DNA of 64,000 nt from Streptomyces qinzhouensis (GTDB taxonomy: Bacteria; Actinomycetota; Actinomycetes; Streptomycetales; Streptomycetaceae): NCBI RefSeq assembly GCF_007856155.1, contig NZ_CP042266.1:5704001-5768000 (forward strand), in the 5' to 3' direction. Shown piece after piece: positions 29,348 to 37,741 of this stretch (the first letter of the stretch is position 1; each line of letters begins with the position of its first letter). The position numbers were made by a program, and so were the translations under genes. The notes below the pieces were generated by a model. It was not told where the DNA came from, ran no database searches, and worked only from the letters and a program-made list of their open reading frames with translations.

Positions 29348-29384
29348 GCCCTGCCCGGATTCCTTCGTGGGAACCGGGCGGGGC
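29348..29384 (+). terminator. Expression-platform hairpin of the TPP riboswitch
   Basis: 11-bp stem GCCCTGCCCGG / CCGGGCGGGGC (one G-T pair), extended by TTCC/GGAA around a short loop, located 21 nt after the aptamer and 25 nt before the thiB ribosome site. It has no U-run, only TCTCTTCC after it, so either Rho-independent termination without U-tract or a structure affecting translation is possible. Confidence 0.55.
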
Positions 29385-29423
29385 CGCGTCTCTTCCTGGC
29401 CTTTCCCAGGAGGACTTCGACCA

Positions 29424-30554
29424 GTGAGCAGTAGCAGCAGTAGCGGTAGCAGGAGCAGTGTCAGGAAGGGTGCGGCGGCCGCGCTGGCCGCCGCACTCGG
29501 TGTGACCGTGCTCGCCGCCTGCGGAGGGGACTCCTCCGGAGACAAGGAGCAGGGCTCCGGCGGCGGGAAGGGGTCGAAGACCGTCACGCTCGTCAGCCAT
29601 GACTCCTTCGCCGCCTCCGAAGCCGTGCTGAAGGAGTTCACCCGGCAGACCGGCTATGTCGTCAAGATCCTCAAGAGCGGTGACGCGGGGGTCGCGCTCA
29701 ACAAGGAGATCCTCACCAAGGGCTCCCCGCAGGGCGATGTCTTCTTCGGCGTCGACAACACCCTGCTCTCCCGCGCCCTCGACAACGGCATCTTCACCCC
29801 CCACGAGGCGAAGGGACTCGACCGGATACCCGCGGCGGTCCGGCTCGACGACGAGAAGCACCGGGTCACCCCCGTCGACACCGGCGACATCTGCGTCAAC
29901 TACGACAAGAAGTACTTCGCGGACCGCAAGCTCGCGCCGCCGGCGACCTTCGACGACCTGATCAAGCCCGAGTACAAGAATCTGCTGGTCGCCGAGAACG
30001 CGGCCACCTCCTCGCCCGGACTCGGCTTCCTCCTGGGCACGGTCGCCCGCTACGGCGAGGACGACTGGCAGGGGTACTGGAAGAAGCTCAAGGCCAACGG
30101 CGTCAAGATCGTCGACGGTTGGGAAGAGGCGTACAACCGGGAGTTCTCCGGCTCCGCCGGCGGCAAGAAGGAGGGCGGGGACCGGCCGCTGGTCGTCTCC
30201 TACGCCTCCAGCCCGCCCGTCGAGGTGCTGTTCGCCGAACCGCAGCCCAAGGAGGCGCCGACCGGTGTCGCCACCGGCACCTGCTTCCGGCAGATCGAAT
30301 TCGCCGGGCTGCTGAAGGGCGCGAAGAACGAGGCCGGCGGCAAGGCGCTGCTGGACTTCCTCGTCTCGGCGCCGTTCCAGGAGGACCTGCCGCTGAACAT
30401 GTTCGTCAACCCGGTCGTCGAGGGCACCGAACTGCCCGAGCTGTTCACCCGGCACGGCGCGAAGATCACCGGTCCCGTGACCCTGCCGCCGGACACCATC
30501 ACGAAGAACCGGGAGCAGTGGATCCAGACGTGGTCGTCGACCGTCGTCAAGTGA
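29424..30554 (+). CDS. thiB: Thiamine ABC transporter substrate-binding lipoprotein
   Basis: 376 residues from GTG 29424, behind AGGAGG. Ser-rich N-terminus, hydrophobic signal and lipobox LAAC (about 31-34), so it is anchored by lipid outside the membrane. The mature part is a periplasmic-binding-protein type 2 fold of the thiamine/iron family (VTLVSHDSFAASEAVLKEFTRQTGYVVKILKSGDAGVALNKEIL). The TPP riboswitch upstream and ThiP/ThiQ downstream support thiamine or a phosphate ester as ligand. Its stop overlaps the thiP start by 4 nt. Confidence 0.94.
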   Translation: MSSSSSSGSRSSVRKGAAAALAAALGVTVLAACGGDSSGDKEQGSGGGKGSKTVTLVSHDSFAASEAVLKEFTRQTGYVVKILKSGDAGVALNKEILTKGSPQGDVFFGVDNTLLSRALDNGIFTPHEAKGLDRIPAAVRLDDEKHRVTPVDTGDICVNYDKKYFADRKLAPPATFDDLIKPEYKNLLVAENAATSSPGLGFLLGTVARYGEDDWQGYWKKLKANGVKIVDGWEEAYNREFSGSAGGKKEGGDRPLVVSYASSPPVEVLFAEPQPKEAPTGVATGTCFRQIEFAGLLKGAKNEAGGKALLDFLVSAPFQEDLPLNMFVNPVVEGTELPELFTRHGAKITGPVTLPPDTITKNREQWIQTWSSTVVK

Positions 30555-32302
30555 CGGCCGGAGGACGGCACCCCGCGGACCGGGCGGCGGCCCTCGGCCG
30601 CCGTACCGGCCGCGCGGTGCGCGCCCTCCGCGGCGGGACCGCGGCGCGGCTCGCCCTGCTGGCCGTGCCCGTCGCGTTCTTCGCGGTCTTCTTCGCCTAC
30701 CCCGTGGCCGCCATCACCGGCCGCGGGCTGCGCTCCGGCGGCAGCTGGCAGTTCGGGCGGATCACCGAGGTCCTCGGCCGGGACGATATCGCCGGGGTCC
30801 TCTGGTTCACCACCTGGCAGGCGCTCGCCTCCACCGCGCTGACTCTGCTGATCGCGCTGCCCGGCGCCTATGTCACGGCCCGCTACGCGTTCCCCGGCAA
30901 AAAGCTGCTGAGGGCCGTGGTGACCGTGCCGTTCGTGCTGCCGACGGTCGTCGTCGGCACCGCGTTCCTCGCCCTGCTGGGCCGTGGCGGACTTCTCGAC
31001 GAGACCTGGGGTATCCGGCTCGACACCACGGTCTGGGCGATCCTGATCGCCCATGTCTTCTTCAACTACGCCGTCGTTGTCCGGACCGTCGGCGGGCTCT
31101 GGGCCCAGCTCGACCCCCGCCAGGAGGAAGCCGCCCGGGTGCTGGGCGCCGGACGGTTCACCGCCTGGCGCACGGTGACGCTCCCGGCGCTCGCGCCGTC
31201 CGTCGCCTCCGCCGCCCTGATGGTCTTCCTGTTCACCTTCACCTCCTTCGGCATCGTGCAGATCCTCGGCGGCCCCGGTTTCGCCACCCTGGAGGTCGAG
31301 GTCTACCGGCAGACCGCGCACCTGCTGGATCTGCGCACCGCCGCCGTACTGACCCTCGTCCAGTTCGCGGCCGTCGGGGCGGTGCTCGCCGTCCACGCCA
31401 GAACCGTACGGAAGCGGGAAACCGCCCTGAGACTGGTCGACCCGCGGCATACCGCGCAGCGGCCCCGCGGCGCCCGCCAATGGGCGCTGCTGGGCGCCGT
31501 GCTCACCACCGTCGCCCTGCTGGTGCTGCTGCCGCTCGGGGTGCTCGTGGAACGCTCCCTGGCCACCCCCCGCGGCTACAACCTGGACTACTACCGGGCG
31601 CTCGGCCGGCTCGACGCGAGCGGCGGAGCCTTCCTGGTGCCCCCGTTGCACGCCGTCGGGAACTCCCTGCGGTACGCGCTCGCCGCCACCGCGATCGCCG
31701 TCGTCATCGGCGGTCTCGCCGCGGCCGCCCTGGCGCGGCGCGGTGGCCCGGGCGGCGCCGGCAGGCTGCTGCGGGGCTTCGACGCGCTGCTGATGCTGCC
31801 GCTCGGGGTCTCGGCGGTCACTGTCGGCTTCGGCTTTCTGATCACTCTCGACGAGCCGCCGCTGGACCTGCGGGCCGAGTGGATCCTGGTGCCGCTGGCG
31901 CAGGCGCTGGTCGGAGTGCCGTTCGTGGTGCGGACCATGCTGCCGGTGCTGCGGGCCGTCGACGGGCGGCTGCGGGAGGCGGCGGCCGTCCTCGGGGCGT
32001 CCCCGCTGCGGGTATGGCGGGAGGTCGACCTTCCACTGGTCCGGCGGGCCCTGCTGATCGCCGCGGGCTTCGCCTTCGCGGTCTCCCTCGGCGAGTTCGG
32101 CGCGACCGTTTTCATCGCCCGGCCCGACGAACCGACACTGCCGGTCGCGGTGGCCCGGCTGCTGGGGCGGCCCGGCGAACTGAACTACGGGCAGGCGATG
32201 GCCCTCAGCACGATCCTGATGGTGGTGTGCGCGGTCGCGCTGCTGTCGCTGGAGCGGATCCGCTCCCGGACCACCACGACCGCATCGACCGGGGAGTTCT
32301 GA
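30551..32302 (+). CDS. thiP: Thiamine ABC transporter permease (fused two-domain ThiP)
   Basis: 583-residue membrane protein with about 12 TM helices in two homologous halves, each with an EAA loop contacting ThiQ: QEEAARVLGAGRFTAWRTVTLPAL (about 190-215) and LREAAAVLGASPLRVWREVDLPLV (about 475-500). GTG start at 30551 (GTGA overlap with thiB), preferred over the long upstream frame because that part is a thiB shadow. Its stop overlaps the thiQ ATG by one base. Confidence 0.95.
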   Translation: MTAGGRHPADRAAALGRRTGRAVRALRGGTAARLALLAVPVAFFAVFFAYPVAAITGRGLRSGGSWQFGRITEVLGRDDIAGVLWFTTWQALASTALTLLIALPGAYVTARYAFPGKKLLRAVVTVPFVLPTVVVGTAFLALLGRGGLLDETWGIRLDTTVWAILIAHVFFNYAVVVRTVGGLWAQLDPRQEEAARVLGAGRFTAWRTVTLPALAPSVASAALMVFLFTFTSFGIVQILGGPGFATLEVEVYRQTAHLLDLRTAAVLTLVQFAAVGAVLAVHARTVRKRETALRLVDPRHTAQRPRGARQWALLGAVLTTVALLVLLPLGVLVERSLATPRGYNLDYYRALGRLDASGGAFLVPPLHAVGNSLRYALAATAIAVVIGGLAAAALARRGGPGGAGRLLRGFDALLMLPLGVSAVTVGFGFLITLDEPPLDLRAEWILVPLAQALVGVPFVVRTMLPVLRAVDGRLREAAAVLGASPLRVWREVDLPLVRRALLIAAGFAFAVSLGEFGATVFIARPDEPTLPVAVARLLGRPGELNYGQAMALSTILMVVCAVALLSLERIRSRTTTTASTGEF

Positions 32303-33330
32303 TGCTCGGACTCGACGATGTGACCGTACGGTTCGGGGACCGGGCCGCCCTCGACGCGGTGGACCTGACGGTCGCCGAGCACGAGACCGTCTGCGTCCTG
32401 GGCCCCAGCGGCAGCGGCAAATCCACCCTGCTGCGGGTCGTCGCCGGGCTCCGGCGGGCCGACCGCGGCCGGGTGCTGCTCGGCGGCGAGGACCAGTCGG
32501 GCGTGCCGGTGCACCGGCGCGGTGTCGGGCTGATGTTCCAGGACCACCAGCTGTTCCCGCAGCGCGATGTCGCCGGGAACGTCGCCTTCGGCCTGCGGAT
32601 GCGCGGTACGGACCGGGCCGGGCAGCGGCGCCGGGTCGCCGAACTGCTGGAGCTGGTGGGGCTGCCGGGGGCCGGGGGGCGTGCGGTGTCCTCGCTGTCC
32701 GGCGGTGAGCAGCAGCGGGTGGCCCTGGCCCGGGCGCTGGCCCCCGAACCGAAGCTGCTGATGCTCGACGAACCCCTGGGCCAGTTGGACCGCGGGCTGC
32801 GGGAGCGGCTGGTCGTCGAGTTGCGGGCACTGTTCGGGCGGCTCGGGACGACGGTCCTGGCCGTCACCCACGACCAGGGCGAGGCGTTCGCCCTGGCCGA
32901 CCGGGTGGTGATCATGCGGGAGGGGCGGATCGCGCAGACCGGGGCGCCGCTGGAGGTGTGGCAGCGCCCGGCGGACGCGTTCGTCGCCCGCTTCCTCGGC
33001 TTCGACAACATCGTGGACGCGGTGGTACGGGACGGAGCCGCCGCCACCGTCTGGGGGAGGCTCCCGCTGCCCGGCGGGCTGCCGGACGGCCGGTACGAGC
33101 TGCTGGTCCGGCCCGCCGGGGTACGGCTGACGGACCCCGGCGCGGGCCGTGGACCGCGGTGCACGGTGGAGTCCCGGACCTTCCGGGGCACCCATGTCGC
33201 ACTGCGGCTGCGCCCGGAGAGCGGCCCGGCGCTGGAGGCGGAGACGGGACTGCGGGACGCCCCCGAGCAGGGCGCGCGGGTGGGAGTGGAGTTCGCGCCG
33301 GACGATGTGGTGGTGCTGGGCCGGGGCTGA
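32302..33330 (+). CDS. thiQ: Thiamine ABC transporter ATP-binding protein
   Basis: 342 residues. Walker A GPSGSGKST (about 36-44), Q-loop MFQDHQLFPQRDVAGNV, signature LSGGEQQRVALARAL, Walker B LLMLDEPLGQLD and H-loop THD. The C-terminal 110 residues form a TOBE-like regulatory domain. It powers ThiBP. Last gene of the riboswitch operon, coupled by a one-base overlap. An unusual 270-nt gap follows without a clear terminator. Confidence 0.95.
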   Translation: MLGLDDVTVRFGDRAALDAVDLTVAEHETVCVLGPSGSGKSTLLRVVAGLRRADRGRVLLGGEDQSGVPVHRRGVGLMFQDHQLFPQRDVAGNVAFGLRMRGTDRAGQRRRVAELLELVGLPGAGGRAVSSLSGGEQQRVALARALAPEPKLLMLDEPLGQLDRGLRERLVVELRALFGRLGTTVLAVTHDQGEAFALADRVVIMREGRIAQTGAPLEVWQRPADAFVARFLGFDNIVDAVVRDGAAATVWGRLPLPGGLPDGRYELLVRPAGVRLTDPGAGRGPRCTVESRTFRGTHVALRLRPESGPALEAETGLRDAPEQGARVGVEFAPDDVVVLGRG

Positions 33331-33603
33331 CGTGGGCCGGGCGGCGCCCGCGGGGCAGAGCTCGGTTCCGTACCGAGGTCCGGCAGTACGGCCCCAAGCC
33401 CGGGGCCCGGTTCCGCACCGTGGCCGGGTCGTGCCAGGGGTCGGCGACCTCCGCGCGGGTGGACCGGGGGCCGGATCCGTGGCCCGACCGGTTCGGGGGC
33501 GATGCATCAGCCGACCCGCCGCGCCTACCGCTCCGGGAACTCCCCGGCGACGGCGCGGGCGGCCTCGGTGAGGTGGTCGGCGGATGCGACGGTCACGGGG
33601 GCG

Positions 33604-34740
33604 TCAGCCCGCCAGGGGGACCGCCGCGAGGGTGGCCACCGTCCAGGTCAGCGGGGCGAACACGGCCAGCAGGGCGAAGGCCCGGAGCGCCGCCGCCGAG
33701 CGGAGGGCGGACGCCGGGGCACCGAGGCGCCGCAGTTCGGTCCGGGTGGGGGTGCGCAGGGCCCGGGCCTCGGCGGCCGCGACCAGCAGGGTCGCCGTCG
33801 TACAGCCGATGACCAGGGTCGCGCCGAGGCCGGTGAGCGGGCCGAAGGGGCGGGAGTCGCCGCCGGCCAGGGTCACGGCGGCTACGGCGGCCGAGGCGAC
33901 GGCGCACACCACTCCGAGCGGGCGGCCGATCCGGCGGGCCTCCGCCATCAGGACCCGTCCCGCGAGGAGGCGTACGGCGCCGGGGCGGGCGGTCTGGAGC
34001 AGCCGGCCCGCGGCATGGGTGAGCGCGGGACCCGCGACGGCCAGTCCGGCCGCGGTGAGCGCCCAGCCGGCCAGCACGCCCGCCGGGTCGGCACCCGCCC
34101 CCTCCGGCAGGGGCAGCCGGGCCGCGTAGGTGCCGATGGCCAGTCCGGCCGTGGTCAGGGCGCAGCCCCACGGCAGTCCGCCGGGCGCCGCCGCCGGGCC
34201 GGTCGGCTCCGCCGGGTCCGGGGTCTCGGCGGCGGCCCGGGCCCGCAGCACCAGGGCGGCGGCGACGGTCGCCGCGAGGGGGAGGACCGCGAGCAGGGTC
34301 AGCGCCGCGGCCAGCGGCAGCGGCCGGCCGGCGGCGAGGAGCCCGGCACCCGCCCCGTCGAACGGCAGCCCGGTCAGATCGCCCCGCAGATGGAGGACGA
34401 GCAGCAGGGCGACGGCGCTGCCGAGGGTGGCGGCGAGCGCGGTGGAGGAGGCGGCGAGCGCGGCGAGCCGGGCGGGCCCGAGGCCGACCGCGGACAGTCC
34501 GGTACGGGGCCGGGTGCCCGGGTCGGTACGGGCCACGGCGACCGCGAAGTGCACCGCGGCCGCCAGCGGCACCAGGCACCAGGACAGCCGGGGCACCGCG
34601 GCCGGGTCGCCCGGGTGCGCGATCGCGTAGGTCAGGGCGCTGAGGAGCAGGAAGCCGACTCCGGCCGAGGCGGCGGCGACCAGCAGTCGCCGCAGCAGCG
34701 CGAGGGGGCCGGCGCCGCGGGCTAGACGGAGAGCGAGCAC
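33604..34740 (-). CDS. Multi-spanning membrane protein, putative ABC permease
   Basis: 378 residues, GTG start at 34740, very rich in Ala/Leu with about ten hydrophobic segments ([60 protein letters not shown] and others). I see no named permease motif, and FtsX-like architecture is possible. Its start overlaps the preceding ABC ATPase gene by 19 nt, so the two are one operon and very probably one transporter. The opposite strand carries an open frame of similar length that is a GC shadow. Substrate unknown. Confidence 0.75.
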   Translation of the reverse strand: MLALRLARGAGPLALLRRLLVAAASAGVGFLLLSALTYAIAHPGDPAAVPRLSWCLVPLAAAVHFAVAVARTDPGTRPRTGLSAVGLGPARLAALAASSTALAATLGSAVALLLVLHLRGDLTGLPFDGAGAGLLAAGRPLPLAAALTLLAVLPLAATVAAALVLRARAAAETPDPAEPTGPAAAPGGLPWGCALTTAGLAIGTYAARLPLPEGAGADPAGVLAGWALTAAGLAVAGPALTHAAGRLLQTARPGAVRLLAGRVLMAEARRIGRPLGVVCAVASAAVAAVTLAGGDSRPFGPLTGLGATLVIGCTTATLLVAAAEARALRTPTRTELRRLGAPASALRSAAALRAFALLAVFAPLTWTVATLAAVPLAG

Positions 34741-35450
34741 GCGGCCCGGCCTTCCGTACCGGTGGCGGCCGGGGTGTCGGTGCGCCGCCCGTCGAGCAGG
34801 GTGATCCCGCGGTCGGCGACCGCCGTGACCTGCGGATCATGGCTGGCGAGCAGGACCGTGATCCGGTGTGAGCGGGCCGCGGCCAGAACCGTCCGCAGGA
34901 CCTGTTCGGCGTCGGCACGGTGCAGGGTCGCCGTCGGTTCGTCGGCGAAGAGCACGGCGGGTTCGGCGACCAGCGCCCGGGCGGTCGCGGTCCGCTGGCG
35001 CTGGGCCTGGGTCAGCGCGTACGGGCGGAGGCGGCCGGCCGCGGCGATGTCGAGCCGCTCCAGCCACTCCAGGGCGGCGGCCTTCGCCCGCCGGTGCGGG
35101 ACGCCGCGCAGCAGCAGCGGCAGGGCCGCGTTCTCCCAGGCGGTCAGCTCGGGCACGAGGGACGGCTCCGGGCCGATCCAGCCGAAGCGTTCCCGGCGGA
35201 GGCGTTCCCGCTGCGGGGCGGGCAGGGTGTGCAGGGGGGTGCCGTTGAACCAGACCTCGCCCCCGGTGGGGACCGACTGCCCGGACAGACAGCGCAGCAG
35301 GGTGGTCTTCCCGGCGCCGCGGGGGCCGCCGACCGCGAGGATCTCGCCCTCGCGCACCCCGGCGTCGACTCCGGTGAGGGCGGGGGAGCCCCGGTGGGTG
35401 TGGTGCAGCGAGCGTGCCCACAGGACGTCCTCGTCCGGTGGAGTCTCCAT
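34722..35450 (-). CDS. ABC transporter ATP-binding protein with degenerate signature
   Basis: 242 residues from ATG 35450 (METPPDEDVLWARSL), with GAGGGGT upstream; the frame is open further to 35546. Walker A GGPRGAGKTT (about 41-50), Walker B AVLFADEPT and H-loop ASHD are intact. The family signature LSGGQ is replaced by LTQAQ (YALTQAQRQRTATARAL), and the Q-loop Gln is missing in FGWIGPEPSLVPELTAWENA. It resembles the MacB/LolD-type small ATPases otherwise. It may bind ATP but hydrolyse it poorly, or be a regulatory ATPase. Paired with the membrane protein downstream. Confidence 0.85.
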   Translation of the reverse strand: METPPDEDVLWARSLHHTHRGSPALTGVDAGVREGEILAVGGPRGAGKTTLLRCLSGQSVPTGGEVWFNGTPLHTLPAPQRERLRRERFGWIGPEPSLVPELTAWENAALPLLLRGVPHRRAKAAALEWLERLDIAAAGRLRPYALTQAQRQRTATARALVAEPAVLFADEPTATLHRADAEQVLRTVLAAARSHRITVLLASHDPQVTAVADRGITLLDGRRTDTPAATGTEGRAACSLSV

Positions 35451-35584
35451 GGCGTACCCCTCGCCTCTGATCGGATGCGGCGGCCCCGGCCGGACCGGTT
35501 GCCCCGTACGAGGGAACGAGGCCGGTCCGGTAACGGTCACTGGCACGCACGCTAGGCAGACGGCCGCGGGGTCCGGGGAACCAC

Positions 35585-35631
35585 ACGGCCCGGGTACGCG
35601 CCATCCACTCGGATGGGCGTACCCGGGCCGT
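35585..35631 (-). terminator. Very strong terminator of the asnC-aminotransferase operon
   Basis: 15 perfect pairs (ACGGCCCGGGTACGC / GCGTACCCGGGCCGT), one bulged G, then six more pairs (CCATCC/GGATGG) around the tetraloop ACTC. On the minus strand it begins 31 nt after the aminotransferase stop. No T-run. It insulates the ABC pair downstream. Confidence 0.8.
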
Positions 35632-35661
35632 CGTCCGGGCGGCGCCGGGGCCGTCAGGGGA

Positions 35662-37023
35662 TCAGAGCTTGGTCCAGGCCTCGGTGAGGACCGTGCGGAG
35701 CACGGCCTCGATCTCGTCGAACGTGGACTGGTCGGCGATCAGCGGCGGCGCGAGCTGGATCACCGGGTCGCCGCGGTCGTCGGCCCGGCAGTACAGGCCG
35801 TTGTCGAAGAGCGCCTTGGAGAGGAAGCCGTAGAGCACGCGCTCCGTCTCCTCGTCCGTGAAGGTCTCCTTGGTGGCCTTGTCCTTCACCAGCTCGATGC
35901 CGTAGAAGAAGCCGTTGCCGCGGACGTCGCCGACGATCGGCAGGTCGTACAGCTTCTCCAGGGTGGCCTTGAAGGCGCCCTCGTTGTCGAGGACGTGCTG
36001 GTTGAGGCCCTCGCGCTCGAAGATGTCGAGGTTGGCGATGCCGACGGCCGCGGAGACCGGGTGCCCGCCGAAGGTGTAGCCGTGCAGGAAGGTGTTGTCG
36101 CCCTTGTAGAACGGCTCGGCGATCTTGTCCGAGACGATGCAGGCGCCGATCGGGGAGTAGCCCGAGGTCATGCCCTTGGCACAGGTGATCATGTCCGGGA
36201 TGTAGCCGAACTTGTCACAGGCGAAGGTGGTGCCGAGGCGGCCGAAGGCGCAGATGACCTCGTCGGAGACGAGCAGCACATCGTACTGGTCACAGATCTC
36301 GCGGACCCGCTGGAAGTAGCCGGGCGGCGGCGGGAAGCAGCCGCCGGCGTTCTGCACCGGCTCCAGGAAGACCGCGGCGACGGTCTCCGGGCCCTCGAAG
36401 AGGATCTCCTGCTCGATCTGGTCGGCGGCCCAGCGGCCGAAGGCCTCGGGGTCGTCGCCGTGGATCGGGGCGCGGTAGATGTTGGTGTTCGGCACCTTGT
36501 GCGCGCCGGGGACCAGCGGCTCGAAGGGGGCCTTCAGCGCCGGGAGGCCGGTGATGGACAGGGCGCCCTGCGGGGTGCCGTGATAGGCGACCGCACGCGA
36601 GATGACCTTGTACTTGGTGTGCTGACCCCGCAGCTTCCAGTACTGCTTCGCCAGCTTCCACGCGGTCTCGACGGCCTCGCCGCCACCGGTGGTGAAGAAG
36701 ACCTTGTTGAGGTCGCCGGGGGCCTCGTTGGCCAGCCGCTCGGCCAGCTCGACGGCCTTGGGGTGGGCGTACGACCACACCGGGAAGAAGGCCAGCTCCT
36801 GCGCCTGCTTGTAGGCGGTCTCGGCGAGCTCGACCCGGCCGTGTCCGGCGTTCACCACGAACAGGCCGGCGAGGCCGTCGATGTAGCGCTTGCCCTGGTC
36901 GTCGTAGATGTAGGTGCCCTCACCGCGGACGATGGTGGGGACGGGGGCGTTCTCGTACGACGACATGCGGGTGAAGTGCATCCACAGGTGGTCGTAGGCG
37001 GTCTTGGAGAGGTCCTTGCTCAC
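35662..37023 (-). CDS. Class III aminotransferase, probable polyamine aminotransferase
   Basis: 453 residues from GTG 37023 (MSKDLSKTAYDHLWMHFTRM). PLP-dependent omega-aminotransferase: GGGEAVETAWKLAKQYW, SDEVICAFGRLG and the PLP lysine in DMITCAKGMTSGYSPIGA. Its opening and DHLWMHFTRM motif are typical of the putrescine/diamine (SpuC-like) branch rather than of GabT. It is encoded 2 nt after an AsnC regulator and is divergent from an aldehyde dehydrogenase, which suggests conversion of a polyamine to an amino-aldehyde oxidised by that dehydrogenase. A GABA or beta-alanine substrate cannot be excluded. Confidence 0.9.
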   Translation of the reverse strand: MSKDLSKTAYDHLWMHFTRMSSYENAPVPTIVRGEGTYIYDDQGKRYIDGLAGLFVVNAGHGRVELAETAYKQAQELAFFPVWSYAHPKAVELAERLANEAPGDLNKVFFTTGGGEAVETAWKLAKQYWKLRGQHTKYKVISRAVAYHGTPQGALSITGLPALKAPFEPLVPGAHKVPNTNIYRAPIHGDDPEAFGRWAADQIEQEILFEGPETVAAVFLEPVQNAGGCFPPPPGYFQRVREICDQYDVLLVSDEVICAFGRLGTTFACDKFGYIPDMITCAKGMTSGYSPIGACIVSDKIAEPFYKGDNTFLHGYTFGGHPVSAAVGIANLDIFEREGLNQHVLDNEGAFKATLEKLYDLPIVGDVRGNGFFYGIELVKDKATKETFTDEETERVLYGFLSKALFDNGLYCRADDRGDPVIQLAPPLIADQSTFDEIEAVLRTVLTEAWTKL

Positions 37024-37025
37024 GG

Positions 37026-37541
37026 CTATCGGGTTCCCCACATGTAGGTCTGCTTCTTGAGCTTGAGGTAGACGAAGCTCTCGGTGGACCGCACACCGGG
37101 GAGCGCGCGAATCCGCTTGTTGATCACTTCGAGCAGGTGGTCGTCGTCCTCGCAGACGATCTCCACCATCAGGTCGAAGGAGCCCGCGGTCATCACCACG
37201 TACTCGCATTCGGCCATGGCCGTCAGCGCCTCCGCCACGGGGTCGAGGTCGCCCTCCACCCGGATGCCGACCATCGCCTGGCGGCGGAAGCCCACGGTGA
37301 GTGGGTCCGTCACGGCGACGATCTGCATGACGCCCTGGTCGAGCAGCTTCTGCACCCGCTGGCGCACCGCCGCCTCGGAGAGGCCGACGGCCTTCCCGAT
37401 CGCGGCGTAAGGACGGCGTCCGTCCTCCTGGAGCTGTTCGATGATCGCGAGGGACACGGCGTCGATCGCCGGGGACTGGATGTTCCCGGCGGATCCGTTC
37501 CTGGAGTCTGCGCTTCGACTGGCCACGGATTCACAATGCAC
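37026..37541 (-). CDS. Lrp/AsnC family transcriptional regulator
   Basis: 171 residues from GTG 37541, which has GGAGGAG five bases upstream (the GTG at 37526 lacks this). N-terminal HTH (IIEQLQEDGRRPYAAIGKAVGLSEAAVRQRVQKLLDQGV) and a C-terminal RAM effector domain (VMTAGSFDLMVEIVCEDDDHLLEVI). Ligand is probably an amino acid or polyamine-derived compound. It is the first gene before the aminotransferase and divergent from the aldehyde dehydrogenase, so it is the likely local regulator of both. Confidence 0.93.
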   Translation of the reverse strand: MHCESVASRSADSRNGSAGNIQSPAIDAVSLAIIEQLQEDGRRPYAAIGKAVGLSEAAVRQRVQKLLDQGVMQIVAVTDPLTVGFRRQAMVGIRVEGDLDPVAEALTAMAECEYVVMTAGSFDLMVEIVCEDDDHLLEVINKRIRALPGVRSTESFVYLKLKKQTYMWGTR

Positions 37542-37741
37542 GGGACTCCTCCGTCACGCAAGCCCTGAGCGATGAAATTCGTTGTTTGGTGACCTCTGGG
37601 GAACTAAATCCGAAGGTGGCGTGGGTCGGGGCTGTCGAAAGCGTCACTTGAGGGTTTAGGGTGGGCTGCACTGGGTGGACCCTCACCCGGGCACGGAAAC
37701 AGCCGCCTGACAAGGCCGTCAGATCTGGAGGGGTGGCAACA
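37542..37741. promoter_or_regulatory. Divergent promoter region, AsnC and aldehyde dehydrogenase
   Basis: 200-nt gap with an A/T-rich patch GATGAAATTCGTTGTTTGG (about 37572-37590) and AACTAAATCC (about 37602-37611), unusual for this genome and typical of Lrp/AsnC binding regions. Possible forward -10 TTTAGGGT near 37655-37662. AsnC binding is inferred from position only. Confidence 0.45.

Noticed and set aside
33502..34725. Plus-strand frame opposite the ABC permease
   Set aside because: Gly/Arg-rich composition without hydrophobic segments; the minus-strand frame has regular TM helices and a coupled start with the ATPase gene.
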